A DNA stretch of 64,000 nucleotides from assembly GCA_944470555.2 (NCBI GenBank), contig OX104132.1, positions 17,307,755 to 17,371,754 on the forward strand, given 5' to 3'. This DNA is from Heterobilharzia americana. Its lineage: Eukaryota > Platyhelminthes > Trematoda > Strigeidida > Schistosomatidae. The notes under the pieces were generated by a model. It had not been told where the DNA came from, searched no databases, and was given only the letters and a program-made list of their open reading frames with translations. This document shows positions 35,981-48,179 of the stretch, piece by piece (the stretch's first letter is position 1; every line of letters starts with the position of its first letter). A program made the translations under genes and the position numbers.

Positions 35981-36194
35981 TTTCTCCGTACAATAATCCA
36001 CAAAAATGAAAATTTTAGTTTTACATGGAAAAGTATGACAATTTTTAACAAGTTACTTTCTTAAAAAAACAGGTATTTCGGAAGAATAAGTAGTACAAAA
36101 ATAACTGAGAGTTCAGTTAACAGCTTTCGAAATGACCTAGGCATTTTTTTCTTTCAGCATTGTACGAGGCTTTCTGTAGATTTCGTCGAATCGC

Positions 36195-36540
36195 CTAAAA
36201 CATCAAAACTGTGATGACAATTTTCATTGTTCGGTGACCACATTGGAAAACTTGATTGGTTGAATTTGACCAATCCTTAGGACTAGACAATATGTAACTG
36301 GTTGCTCTCCAGTCATCAATCAATGTATGTAATCCACTTCTGCAAGAGGTCACTCGGGACCCGGAAAGTTCAGTGATATCGTCGCTGACTGCACCGCTAG
36401 GTGACGCGGGTGTGAATCTCAGAGGTGACATCACCTTCACTGAGGTTGAGGATACACCTTGCTGACAAGTGCCAAGAATCATGAAACCTAGGTCAAGTGG
36501 AGTTTTCTTCCTATTGCCTCTAACCAACTAACGTACTTAT
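36195..36540 (+). mobile_element. SINE C full unit with hammerhead remnant
   Basis: 5' part GGTGACCACATTGGAAAACT, CAATGTATGTAATCCACTTC, head GCTGACTGCACCGCTAGGTG with GCGGGTGTGAATCTC, then CTGACAA (36462-36468), GAAA (36483-36486) and the palindrome CCTAGG followed by TC. The core G8 is changed to A and stem II is short. Confidence 0.78.
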
Positions 36541-37184
36541 CAAATGCCTACCTTTGATAAAGTGTCGGATATTTTCTTTTTATCCTGAATTCCCCTAATG
36601 AATGATTTGATGCAAGCTTTAAATTTTCCATTTTCATCAGATCACAATGAAAAGAGACTTAAAATGGGTAATATACCAACGTCTATGTGAAATCATAGTG
36701 GCCTAATAACCACTTCAAAAGCATAAAATGAACATGATTAGAAACTTACCACCTTATCAAAACACTGACATTGATACTTTTATCATACCGATAAATCCAA
36801 CCTGTCAAGTTATCTTTGAACATACAATCAAGTATAATTTTATACACTGTCATGTTATATTTATAGCATAGTTATCCCGCTCCCGGTTGGAGGTAAATTC
36901 TTGAAAATGATATTTTTAAAGTAGGCTTTGATTAAGAAATTGTAAAGTTTGTAGAAAAAATTTTTCACTTGTATGAATAGTATTTTCTGTTTGTCAGTAA
37001 ACAGTATTGCTTCAGTGATCAAAGGACTAAACAATCGACATATCAGATTAAATTCACTAAGACTATCTTTAGGCCTTCAAGGAACCACCTACTTTTCGGA
37101 AATCCCAATATAAAAGACCCAATTAATGAGTGATCTTAAGACTGTGGAAAAGCCTTATGGTATACCATTTCATCACAAGGTTAC

Positions 37185-38705
37185 AGTGAGTAGAATATCC
37201 CAGAATCACTTCCCGTTTATGTCAGAATACTATGAGTAACGAAAAAAAGATAATCCATACAAATGAGGGTTTACAGTGGGAAAATAAAAGATGGATTCTG
37301 AAAAAAAGGTGCAGTGACGTAATACATGACAAATTTATGACATTCAAGGCCTTATAATGACCATGACAAAGATGAAGATTGAAAGTAACCTTCTTAAACA
37401 CAGCTGGTTTAGACTTTGGAATGGCTAGTGTTTCAGCTATACACAAGTGACTAGATCTTACTCCGAGTGGTTTGCTAGAACCCTATAGATGATTTTGAAC
37501 GGTTTTCCAGAGGAAGCTGATTAGCGTGACTTCAAAAGGTTTTCTGTTATTTCGCTCAAGATGAATTTCAGTTCTCGCTCTGTCAGCCAGGCTGGTAGAA
37601 ATTGACGAGCTTCACGTCTGCAAAAGATGCATTTGTGACACCTTTCTAGTTTGTCATGTAAATATCAATCCTGCAAAACCTACTTCATACTTTCAACAAC
37701 TCACACTCCTAAATCGAATTCACTTTAGAATCAGAATCAACGTTTCCTTTTCTTGATGTTTAACTCCAAAGAAAAGATGATAATTCAATTTGTAGATCGA
37801 TTTACAAAAATCCTACGGGGAAAGGACAGTTTATCAATTTTCAAAATTCGGCCCATTTGAGTGAGAGGAGAAATTTCATCCATTCACTTTCCTCGACGAT
37901 CAGGAAGATATATACTGAAGAAACTGTAGACAGAGAACTTCAAAACCTTCGACGAATTCTAGTAGAAAGAGGTTTCCCGTCCAGGTTCACAGAGAAGAAC
38001 CTAAAGCTCGAAAACCCAACTGGTCGAACATATTTAGCGCCAAAAAAGATTTTTGCTAGATCTTGAATTCCGAAGTGATACTGCTGCAGATATCCTCAGA
38101 AAACGACTGTCAAGATCCTTAAATACAACATAATTCATCTCCAACCTCCAAATTATTTTCCCCCCTAAGAAACGTTGTGGTCAGTGTATGGAAGACAAGC
38201 CGACGCATTCGGTCGCATTGATGTGTGTGTGTGTACCAGCTGGCTTGCTTCTGTGCAGCTGAGTACATAGGCTGTACCATGCGTCTGCTCATAAAACGTG
38301 TTCATGGACACTTTGCAACCTGGCTGGCATAGAGAGGACGGAAGTCCATCTTCAGCTCAATAGCAGAACACCTTGCGAACCTAGGTTAATCAGCTCACTC
38401 TGAGAACTCATTCAAAATCATCTACAGGATTCTAGCAAATCGCTGGGATGGAGTAGGATCTAGTCACTTGTGTATAGCTGAAGCACTCACCATTCCGAAG
38501 TTCAAATGTCCAAGATGGTCATCACGAGGCCTTGAATGTCATACATTTATCATTTATTACGTCATTTGACCTTCTTTTTTCAGAATCCATCTTTTATTTT
38601 CCCACTGTAAACCCTCATTTGTATGGATTATCTTTTTTTCGTTACTCATAGTATTCTGACATAAACGGGAAGTGATTCTGGGATATTCTACTCACTGTAA
38701 TCTTA
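37185..38705 (+). mobile_element. Penelope-like element of a second family with long inverted ends
   Basis: Inside, plus-strand frames show the RT C-terminal part (FLDV, SIYKNPTGKGQFINF, ERRNFIHSLSSTIRKIYTEE, LRRILVERGFPSRFTE), then FPPKKRCGQCMED and a GIY-YIG remnant AEYIGCTMRLLIKRVHGHF near 38260. The outer parts are inverted: 37190-37500 is matched in reverse complement by 38440-38705. The family differs from the element at 5870 in linker and endonuclease. Stops and frameshifts show it is dead. Confidence 0.8.
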
Positions 38706-39249
38706 TTATGAAACGACCATCTACTGTTCTCTGATATATCACTTCATTCAGCATTTGAGTCTAAATTCAATAGAATAGATGGCTTATAAGTGGAGCTTTG
38801 AAGAAGGGAAATAGCCATAATGGTGATAATTTCAGAACAATGTAGAGGATTTTAACCACTTGTTTTGTTCAGTAGAATTTTCAGTCACTTCATCATACTT
38901 TAGTAGAAAGGAACTCTTATCCAGTTTGTCAATTTCACCATCCATTTTTCCGAAACGCTAATTTTTTTCGGATGTCACATGAAATCACTTCATTAAGATA
39001 TGAAGACTGAAGCTGAATTTCATTTTGAATCTTTCTACGCTTGGTAGCATCAGAAATATTAGTAGGTATACTGCAGTTGCGTCAATTCTGTCAGCGAATG
39101 TAATACGCGAAGAAAATAGGTGAACAGATAAATTCAAACCTGACCACTCATCAGGTGACATTTATCAACCCTTAACTAACTTAAATAAAGTTGCAAAGTG
39201 GAAAATACACTTTTCATTTGCGTAGTGCAAGAATAAAGCAAGCAAGAAA

Positions 39250-39560
39250 CAACTTTAATAAGTCCTAATGAGAAGCCGTGACCATTAGGGTCAGCTAGTT
39301 GGGAATTAAGTGGATGCCAACTGAAGACCCAGATCGACAGTCATGTGATGGAAGCTGTAGAGTATTCAACTCTGACCCAGTGACTGAATGGTTAACGCGT
39401 TCGCCATGAAACCTGAAGATCATGAGTTCCATCCCCGGATCGGTTGTGGGTACACACTCTTGAGGATTCCTATAAACGAACAAAACATCTGTTCAATCCT
39501 CACAGATTTCCAATTGTTATCCAAGTATGTCAGTCCCTAATGAATACTACCTTAAAATTA
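39250..39560 (+). mobile_element. SINE B unit, decayed hammerhead
   Basis: Extension (GAGAAGCCGTGACCATTAGG), head (GACCCAGTGACTGAATGGTT, GAGTTCCATCCCC), a ribozyme remnant (CTTGAGGATTCCT, GAACAAAACATCTGT) and tail to TGAATACTACCTTAAAAT. Confidence 0.72.
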
Positions 39561-39595
39561 AAATCCTCTTAAACTAGTAATTATAGAATATTTAT

Positions 39596-40640
39596 ATTAT
39601 CATTTGTTCCTTGGGTTCCTAGTGGAACATACGGCTTCAGGAGCACGTCTCCATTTCACTCTCTTCTCTGCAGTCTCTTCAACCTAGCTCCACCACAGCC
39701 CACAAGCTCTCATCTTTCTTATTCCTTACATAATCTCCTCCATGTCACCTCACCTCGAACGCCCGACTCGCCGTTTCCCATGCGCGTTCCACTCGAGTGC
39801 CTGGTCTGATGTGTGATGTCCCAAAACGGTCTTCTCAGTGTATATCCAATCCAACCCATCTACACTTCCACTTCCTTCCAGTGCATATTTGTTGAGTGAT
39901 AGCTCCTTGCTTCGTTGGTTCGTCACCAGCCAGCCAGTCAGAGTGAGTTCCTTGTTGCTTATTCTTCTTATTCTCGCCTTCCAATCTGAGCTTCAGTAAC
40001 GAGTCAGCGTAAGCACTTGTTGATGAGTGCCTGTAATTTGTTGGCAATGCTTTTCGTGTCGCGCCAAGTCTGTCAACCACATAGAATCACTGACTTGACT
40101 GAATTGGTGTTGAAAATCTGGATGTTGTTGACGCTTTATGCTGAGTGGAGTGCAGAAGATCTCCACACTGGTTTCAGGTTAATGAACGCCTGTGTTGCCG
40201 TCTTTCCGATCCTGGCTGCGTTGACGTCCTTGTCTGTGCCTGTGCTGCCTGTAGTTGAAACGGTGCTGCCTAGGTGGTTGGATGGAAGAGGCTACTTCCT
40301 TTAAGTTTCTCGCGTTGATTATGATTGGTGATTGTTGTTGATGCTGTTGTTGGTTGGGTATCTTCATCACCTACGTCCTCTCTACATTTACTTGAAGTCC
40401 TGCCTTCACTGCCTTGCCCCTTCTGTTAACTTGTTAGTTCTAGCCTGTAGATCTTCGAGTTTGTGCCACAAGGCATTCGACACAAGTCATCAGCGAAATT
40501 CAAATCAAGGATCTTTTCCCCGGTCTAGCGTATCCCCTTCTTCTCATAGCTCCTCACTGTTTGTTGCATGATCCAGTCCACTACAATCAGGAATATCATG
40601 AGTGATAGTAGACAGCCTTGACTTACTCCTGCCTCCTGTC
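39596..40640 (-). mobile_element. RTE-like LINE, 3' part (copy 4) reaching the FADD box
   Basis: The longest RTE copy here. Going 5' to 3' on the minus strand it has a VVDWIMQQTVRSYEKKGIR segment and LDLNFADDL (catalytic FADD) near 40490, then the thumb and C-terminal region, then the shared 3' UTR end at 39600. It matches copy 3 (30037-30815) in inverted orientation. Stops and frameshifts are present. Confidence 0.85.
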
Positions 40641-41028
40641 TTCACTTCAAAGGTATCACTGATCTTCCCATTGTGAATTACTTACTTCAACATAATAAAG
40701 GTGTTTGCAAGTCACCTTCATAAAGCTAACCTTTGTTTTCAAAAGAAGTTTGTCCTACCACTTTCATTACCGTGGCCGTTAACATGATGTAACTTCTAGT
40801 ATTTCTTTGTACACCTCCTCCCCTTCTTATTTCTATCAATATTCATTTGTTTTCTTATCATTACGTAATAATCTTTTGTTTATGACTGTTTGATGTACAA
40901 CTAAAGTACAAATGTCAGTAATTCTCTGATATTCCTTTCTTTTCCTAGTTTTGTTCTATATATATTGTAAGATGAGACATTTCATTTCATTTTCCGATAA
41001 TTCTTGTAAATAAAGTTAAATTTAATTT

Positions 41029-41205
41029 ATACTGGGTGATGTCTATAGGTGAAATGAAGATTTGAACCGTGGCCGGATTCAAAGCAGTGACCATCGGGTT
41101 TCTGGCCCGATGCTCCAAATTTTCCTTTCACCTTCAGTCATCACCCAGTAACAATACAAGTCTGCCAAATCACGGCTATCTCAGATGGTCTGAATGATAG
41201 TCAAC
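41029..41205. mobile_element. SINE D fold-back
   Basis: The left arm (TACTGGGTGATG...GGTGAAATGAAGATTTG) is minus-oriented and the right arm (AAATTTTCCTTTCACCTTCA, CATCACCCAGTAAC) plus-oriented. The centre holds a minus-oriented head with GTGGCCGGATTCAAAGCAG. The plus tail continues TCTGCCAAATCACGGCTATC. Confidence 0.7.
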
Positions 41206-41344
41206 ATAATCCTCCCTGTCTCTAATTCAGTTAGATTTGTAATGGGATGAGAAGTCTTGACTAGGCAGCTAGTGTGACACAACCAAGCATTAGTAACGCG
41301 TTACGAATTCACATAGTAGTTGGGCAGAATTCTTGGTGACTGGA

Positions 41345-41535
41345 ATGAAATAATCTGGTCAGCAGTCAGACCTCGTAAGTCAGTTGGTAGAGTATCGGGC
41401 TGGAAACCTGGTGGTCGCTGGTTCGAATTCGGCCGTGGTCTAAATTTTCATTTTGCCTTCTTTCATCACCCAGTAACAATACTAGTCTGCAAAACTATGG
41501 CTATCTCAGATAGTCAAATAATAAATTTAGCTTGA
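41345..41535 (+). mobile_element. SINE D unit with tRNA-like head
   Basis: Head: GTAAGTCAGTTGGTAGAGTA (A box), GGGCTGGAAACCTGGTGGTC and GCTGGTTCGAATTC (B box), then the body TAAATTTTCATTTTGCCTTC, CATCACCCAGTAACAATAC and GCTATCTCAGATAGTC. There is no hammerhead. A second trace in minus orientation lies at 57495-57560. Confidence 0.75.
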
Positions 41536-41979
41536 CAGTGGATACTGTTTTAGTGGTTAAATAACTCTCAGTGCTGTTGGAGTTTTCGTACTACAAACTA
41601 TGTAATTTAATGTGGATAGGTATCACTAATCAATATGGTTTAAACTACAGTTAAAAATTTTCAAAATATTTGATTTACTCCTGTAAATACTTCACTCGGT
41701 GAATTCAAGTGTCAAATTCGTTTACTGTAACACTTTATGGTGCATGAACAAATTCTAGGAAAAGTGATAATTTACTCTTGTGGATTACATTCTATCATGA
41801 GAATATTGAGTACAAGGCGTTAAAAGCTTTTCATAATCTTGTGACTGTCTAGACGACGTGCCAGTTGGCTGAATAACGTGAAGCAACTAGTTCCTGTTGT
41901 CTCACAAATTGATCCATTTAAAGCTGGTTTTAGCTACTTATGAGTAAATATGAAGACAAACTTGGTTATATTGTGTTCT

Positions 41980-42600
41980 ATGAGCTGGGTTGTTTAATCA
42001 TGGAGTTTACATTGTCGTTCTAGACGACATCATCAGCGTTTACTTCAGTATGAAGTGAGCAGTCAGTATCTCTCCGTCAGTCACTCAGTAGCTTGCCCTG
42101 ACGAATTGGTTTGTGACTGGTTGTTTCCTATGATTTTTGTGTCATTGACTGCGAAGATTTTCTTCCTGGCTGTTCCTCTGCTGCATCTATGACCTTTCTG
42201 TCATTGGTTGATAGATCAGGTATATGTCTATACATCTATTGATTGCTTACTGACTGACCTGAATGCCAAGCTTCTATGAATTCTCTGATATTCTTTGTGT
42301 TTCCTCTGTTCAGCATCCCTACGTTGTCAAAATTGAATACATGTCCATAGTGTTTATCCACTTGCTTTGAAATGAGTGATGAAATGTTATGACGTTTAAT
42401 AGCCAATCGGTGTTCATGTAGATGAAGGAGAAGAGGCAATCACCTTCTGCAATGTGATGTTGATCACAATTGTTGCAGTTGATTTTCTAAATGATTGCTG
42501 CATCATAGTTTTTGTAGGGAATTTGTTGGTTTATAAGCCACACCAATTCCAAGTGATTTCTGATATATTCTATATATGTGTATGTATGAAGATAATCTTA
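41980..42600 (-). mobile_element. GIY-YIG endonuclease C-terminal fragment, Penelope-like
   Basis: The minus strand codes for CDQHHIAEGD-like sequence and then LHEHRLAIKRHNISSLISKQ, HVFNFDNVGMLNRGNTKNIR and EFIEAWHSGQSVSNQ, the conserved C-terminus of GIY-YIG retroelement endonucleases (HEH-LA-RR and REF-EAWHS motifs). There is no RT nearby. It represents a further lineage beside the two Penelope families above, or a divergent end of the 37185 family. Confidence 0.7.
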
Positions 42601-43739
42601 AAACAGCACTATATTTACATTAATTGCTGAAAATTCGCCCAGGAAAGGCCAGAATTTCGTCAGTTTCTGATGGATAGTCCTTCTCTCCACGACTGTATCG
42701 AGATGATTTAAGAATCCATTAAAATCCATCAATACCTTCAATTCTCATCACAAGTTTAGAATTAAGATGGAACTGATGGTAAATAGTGGAATTGATTGGG
42801 AGAAATACCTACTGTCAAAACAAGGATGTAATAATCTTATAAAAAGACTTCTGATTGACGTTCATCTAAATTCGTTTGTATTAGTGTAGCTTTACTTGAT
42901 GGTGATCAGCAGTGAGCTCGAGGATGTGTATCTGATCTAATTTGTGGCTAAAGGATATTCCTCCGGGACTTAAACCGATATATGCTTGGAAAAGCTATCA
43001 TAACCCACCTGAATGCAAGTGTATCCACCCGGAAAGTCCTAAAAACGACGAGTGAGCGTCTCGAATTCCTCCTGCTTGTCACTGTTAAAGAAAATTACAT
43101 CGTAATAAAACTAGATTCATTATTCCAGCTTCTGCCCAAGGTGCTTATGTGCCAGTCCAAGGAAACAAACAAGAGAAATTTATAATTACAAATAAATTTC
43201 GTGAGTAAAACCATTAAACGATATGATAACTGTCTTTGAGTTACTTGGATAAGAGAATGAATCCCACTACAAACACACGATCATAAGAAATGCGTCAATA
43301 GCAATATTTCCCCTCTATGCCACTAATATCATCAGAAATGACATTGTTTATGGTTTAAGAGATAAGAGGAAAGAGTCTCGAAATTGCTAGCATTTATTGA
43401 CTAGTCCAGTAATTATCTGAAAACTTTATTTGCTTCTAAGTTTCAGGTATCCATAACTAAGAAACACACTTATTTGTGAAGTGCAAGTATAATTTTAGAG
43501 AAAAGTATACAACTACTATGCATATTCCTTAAGATATTCAAGAAGCAACTGTGATGAAAGTAAAGTATCTTTTTGAATACTTTTCATATTGCAGATTTCA
43601 CTAGCGTTTCTATTTATAAGATAAAACATGTCAGCCAGCAGTAATTTGTTTCTCCGCCCCTTTTTATGATTAATCATGCATCATCTCATCAAGATCAAAA
43701 TAAGACCAGGCATTGCTGCTTATTGGTCCAAGTTGCCAC

Positions 43740-44820
43740 ACCTCATCATATCAGTACATCACGTACCAAGGCAATAAAATAGAAGATGAAGAAAGAAAGA
43801 AAAATCGGTTAGAGGAAGTAGAAAGTAGTAAAAGAGAGGTAGCAAGAATGAGATGATGAGATTAAGTATAGCGTTAAGATGAGGAAAATGTATGTGTATG
43901 CACCTGCTTGACTGGCATCGGTCCTGAGCCACATAACTTAGAGTCTCCAACCACTGGTTTTTCGTATCCCTCGGACCCCAACCGCTAGTCTGCATCGCTC
44001 CACATGGCTCAGCCAAAGAGTCAAGGGCTTCATCCATTGATGCCATGCTTTAGTCTGGCCTCCTCGGGCCTTTTTCCAACCTGAACCTACTTTGGCCAAC
44101 ATTGTGCTACGAAGCACACTATGGCTAAGCATACGTAACACATGCTCCAGTCATCTCAGTCTATGAGGGTTCGTAATATTACCTCTCAACACTAAAACTC
44201 TACATCTGACTTCTACGTTACTCACGTAGTGACACCACGAAATGCGGCCTATGATACAAAGGCAGTAGTGGTCAAACACCTGAAGCCTTCTCATGTCTTT
44301 TACCTTGAATGGCCATGTTTCACAGCCATACTGTAGAATAGAGCGGGTTGCAGCACAGTACACTCTGCCCTTAATAGACGATCGGATATCGTGGCGGCGC
44401 CACAGACAGCATAGGTTGGTAAAAGTGAACCATACCCATTGTATCCATGCAGAGATTTTCTCGGCCACTGACCCACCAAGGCTGATCCGACTTTCCAGGT
44501 AAGTGAAGTATTCAACGTGCTCAACCACTTCAATTTATACTGTCAGTCATGGTACCGTCAAAGACCAGTCCTGGAGAAACAATTCGAACTTGGGTGGCGA
44601 AAAACGCATTCTTAGCATTATCAAATTGTAACTTAAGGTATCCAGAAGATTCTGCATCTGGTCAGCGTCTTCACTTAACAGAACTATAGCATCCGCGTAT
44701 TCAAGTTCTATACAAAATTTTCCTGTGATTCGGTTAATCCTTGTGTAGTTGAATGTCAAGAAGCGGACCTCGATTAATCTTGGATTTTTCATCAAATTTG
44801 TTTGTAATTTCTTCACTATA
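43740..44820 (-). mobile_element. LINE RT fragment (YVDD family, copy 4)
   Basis: The minus strand codes for IELEYADAIVLLSEDADQMQ (YADA in place of YADD, so catalytically dead), LRMRFSPPKFELFLQDW, then VEHVEYFTYLESRISLGGSV, IKGRVYCAATRSILQYGCET and the C-terminal MLRMLSHSVLRSTMLAKVGS. Only a few frame breaks remain, so it is one of the better-preserved LINE pieces in the window, but it is 5'-truncated and ends near 43740. Confidence 0.82.
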
Positions 44821-44924
44821 ACACAATCAGATTACTTATACTACTATTACTATTGTCAGCAGCAATGCAATTTTAAAGCGTAAACTTTTGACTGGTTAGA
44901 TATTTATTTTTAACTTACTTTCAG

Positions 44925-45332
44925 TTGGAATTCGATAGTTTAGCAGCCCAAAGTGGACAAATTTTTAGTGGTGATCAGATTCTGGAAATCAATGGTCAAA
45001 CAATCAAGTCAAGAGAACACGTTATTGATTTATTTCAACAAAGCAAATCAAAAGTTGTGTTATTAATTGCCAGAGAGAAAACTGTAGGTTGCATCGTGCC
45101 AGAAGTATCTGATACTAAAATGGGAGCAGCAGATGCAGTATCCTCAACATCACCAATACAAATGGATATGAAGCATAGGAAAGACAATGAATCTGTTTGT
45201 CTACTGCAAAATTTATCAACTCAAGATTCTCAGACATGTTCATCTCTTTCAGTTAAGGAATTATCAAGTAATGAATTTTGTGCATCAAATGATTTTACCA
45301 ATTCCATGAATAAAGACTGTTCTAATTTCGGG
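44925..45332 (+). CDS. PDZRN-like gene, exon d: second half of PDZ2 and Ser-rich linker
   Basis: The acceptor is ACTTTCAG (44917-44924) and the donor GTAAGT (45333); 136 codons, phase 0 at both ends. Residues LEFDSLAAQSGQIFSGDQIL, then EINGQTIKSREHVIDLF and KVVLLIARE complete PDZ2: alpha1, the GD-x-I-L-x-I-N-G turn, alpha2 and the final strand ending in IAR, as in PDZRN3. The rest (VGCIVPEVSDTKMG to SMNKDCSNFG) is low-complexity, rich in Ser, Asp and Cys, with no domain I recognise. Reading on past the donor gives an open stretch of about 46 codons to a stop at 45470, so an intron-retained or alternatively polyadenylated form could end here, but the junction to the next exon keeps the frame and is conserved in motif order. 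Confidence 0.88.
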
Positions 45333-45844
45333 GTAAGTTTGCTTGTAGTATATCTTATGCAACTAACTGATTTTCACGAAATACAACACTACTGTTGCAT
45401 TGTCTTTAATATCCCCGACATTATTACTGCTGGCGCATGTAATATAAACACTTTCCTACTCGAAAGTTAGCTCATTTAAGAAGATTACACTTCATGAGGT
45501 ATATGACAAAGTAAACTACTCAGTTAATCAACTTTTGTACATAGTGTTTCTTGATTTTTAAGCGACAGAAACTAATTCTATTCCCTTATAGTTATCACTG
45601 GATTTATTGTATCTAAATTTCAAGTTATATCTTTCCCCGTGAAATTTTTGAAAGCTGAATAGTTTTCTAATAGAAACGTTCAGCTGAGAAACCTTCTGGT
45701 CAACCTCTGAAATGAAAAATGATGGGAATTAAGCAAGTTTACCATCGAATATCAAGATTATTAAAAATACTGATAATCATCTGTACTTTGACGGTAAGAG
45801 AAAATATCTTGGTTTGACAATGAAAATTCTTCTAGGCGTTAATC

Positions 45845-46260
45845 ATCACGCATTAACATCAGTTGGAGAACCGCATGATATCTAGAAGCATTGAATAGTT
45901 GGCTGTTACAAGCATAAGACTCCTCACCAATGGTTCGGAATTGATTTCTTTAGCACTATCACCTTTTGGGTCAACCAAATTAGTTATGAAAGCAAACACT
46001 CGTCGAAAGCGTTTATCGATGGTCAAGATATACCTCAAATTAACAGAATTAAAAAAGTGTGAACCAATGGTTACAGCTCAGCTACTGAATGACAATGTGT
46101 CCGTCACGCGACCTTAATGGCCTGGGTTGGATCCCAGGTGAAATCGTAAATGCACAGTGCTGAGGAGCTATATGCCAGGACGAATCAGCTGCCTATTGTC
46201 CTTAGGTTTTTCAGTGGCTTTCCAAAGGATGTCGTCCTGTGATTAAAACTGTTTCTCAGA
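45845..46260. mobile_element. SINE B fold-back pair, arms separated
   Basis: 45845-45930 is a minus-oriented tail and hammerhead remnant (TTAACATCAGTTGGAGAA, AAGACTCCTCACCAATGG). 46070-46260 is a plus-oriented head, CTGAGGA, GACGAATCAGC and tail. About 140 bases of other sequence lie between. Confidence 0.65.
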
Positions 46261-48179
46261 AATCTCCCATCTAGAATTCTCTGCACTAGAATTTATAAAC
46301 TTTAGCTATTCGGTTGTTAACTGTCTGGACCACTGTGACCTGACAACCAGGTGAATGTCGATGGCATGCAGCTGTCCACGCACAACTTAAGGAACAGACT
46401 TGTAATCTGCTCTGATGTTTATCCATATCTGCTTTTTAAAACGTCACAAAATTATTGAATCCTTAATTCGGCCACTTCACTGTACGTTTATCAAATGATA
46501 GTCACAACTTTTCATCGCTTAAAAACATACTGTTCAACCCAGTTAACATTGACCAGCAGGAAATCAAATGAATGTATTTCTTACGGCTTTGAAGTAACTA
46601 GTCAAATAATATCTGACTGAAAAGTAATCATCCTTTTACACTGATTACTTACAGGCCTTCACCAGATATATAATATAATGGTTAGATGGCTGACTACTCA
46701 TTTCATTGTTGACCATCTACTGATATGAGTGTTGAACAAAACGAGATTTCTAAGCATGTTATCCAATCTATAGGTGAATATTTAAAAAAATGGCGCCATA
46801 CAACATTATGCTTACATTTCACGGATCAGTCAGTGTAGAAATAGATTAGCATCTGTACTGAATTACTTATTTCATTAGGTAAAATGATACAAACTAACAG
46901 TTAGAAAGCAAAGTACGGCAGTAGATTACTACTAATAGTCTTGACAGTGACAGTTCTAGTCTTAATGACAAAAATCATAAGTGGTTTCATTCTCCTTCCC
47001 CTACCTTTTTTTGGTGATTACAATGACATAAAAGAATAACGAGGAAATTAGTCGATCAAGAAATTTAGGTAGCTTTTAGGTTAGTTGGCGGTAAGAAGAT
47101 ATAACAGCAAAGAGATTAAAGAAAACTTGTTCACATTAAAGACTAGATGACTTCACTCTTCATTTTATTCACCTCCTGTTCTTCTGTTTCTTCTTCTTCA
47201 TTCATCTGCTTTCCATCCTTGTTGAAATCGATGGCCATAAACAGATGGAGCAAGGCCAATAGTTTAAGAGGGAGGCAGAAAAATGTATGAAAAAAGTGGG
47301 GATCAGTGTCTTGTGTATTGATTTATTTCACCGCCGCTTTCTTCTTCATTCAATCTCCATCTTCTATGCCACATCACTCCCCCTCCCTCTTTGCCGCTCC
47401 CTCCTTTATTCACTATCTCCATATCTTCTTGAAGATAAAATTGAAATGTATACACACGAAAATAAGAAATAAAGTACCGGTAATGTATGCGTTTACTCTC
47501 TCACCCTCTCCCAATCCATCTTCTCTTTTAACCTAGTTGTGTCTACTTTTCCTAGTTGATTTCATTACTAACTTTGATTTGAAGGTACTTTTCTCTCCCT
47601 CTCTCTTCTTTATCCATTCCTTCATTATTTTGATTTCTCACTTTATTACTATCACATTGGGTATACTGGTAAAACGATTACTGACGTTCAATCGAAATAT
47701 CGAAATCATAATTTCTGGAGGTTAATGTATACATTTATAAATGTACGTACCAGTTAGACGGAGACTGTTTTACCTATGACTCATACAAAAGAACATATAT
47801 CAGCAGTGTATGAGGAAAGTAACAGTCTCTGTGTCGGTATCATTACACAAATAAGTACCAATCTACACGCATGCTTATTTGTACACTTTCTTTAAAGAGG
47901 TAAGGTATATTTCTACCTCAAATTAATGATGAAACAACAGACTAAAATATAAACAATCTTAACTTCAACTTCGCGTTTGTTAATTTACTCACAGCAGGAT
48001 AACTTATCTGGTGTTACTTCTCAATTACACTATCAGTCTCTTAGTACAACAGACACTGATAAAGTTAAATAAATAAAACATGGTACTTGTTTAAATTACA
48101 TAGAAGTGAAAGATATCAATATTTCCTTTACATGAAAGTAGAATAAATGAAAAACTATCTCTTATTGACGGACTTATTT

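Larger units (their letters stand above)
32461..44924 (+). other. Intron 3 (12.5 kb), splits PDZ2
   Basis: Flanked by GTAAGT and ACTTTCAG. It holds SINE B (32585-32700), a LINE with APE and RT remnants (about 33300-35980) interrupted by another SINE (34345-34690), SINE C (36195-36540), a Penelope element (37185-38705), SINE B (39250-39560), an RTE copy (39596-40640), SINE D copies (41029-41535), a Penelope endonuclease fragment (41980-42600) and a LINE fragment (43740-44820). I see nothing recognisable in 32705-33290, 36545-37180, 38710-39240 and 42605-43735; 40645-41025 is pyrimidine-rich and unassigned. Confidence 0.8.

Noticed and set aside
41374..41440. Possible tRNA gene (A and B boxes present)
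   Set aside because: Acceptor and other stems do not close, and the segment continues into a SINE D body repeated elsewhere, so it is a tRNA-derived SINE head.
47287..47725. Three overlapping short ORFs rich in Ser, Leu, Pro and Phe
   Set aside because: They come from a pyrimidine-rich intron stretch in different frames and resemble no known family.
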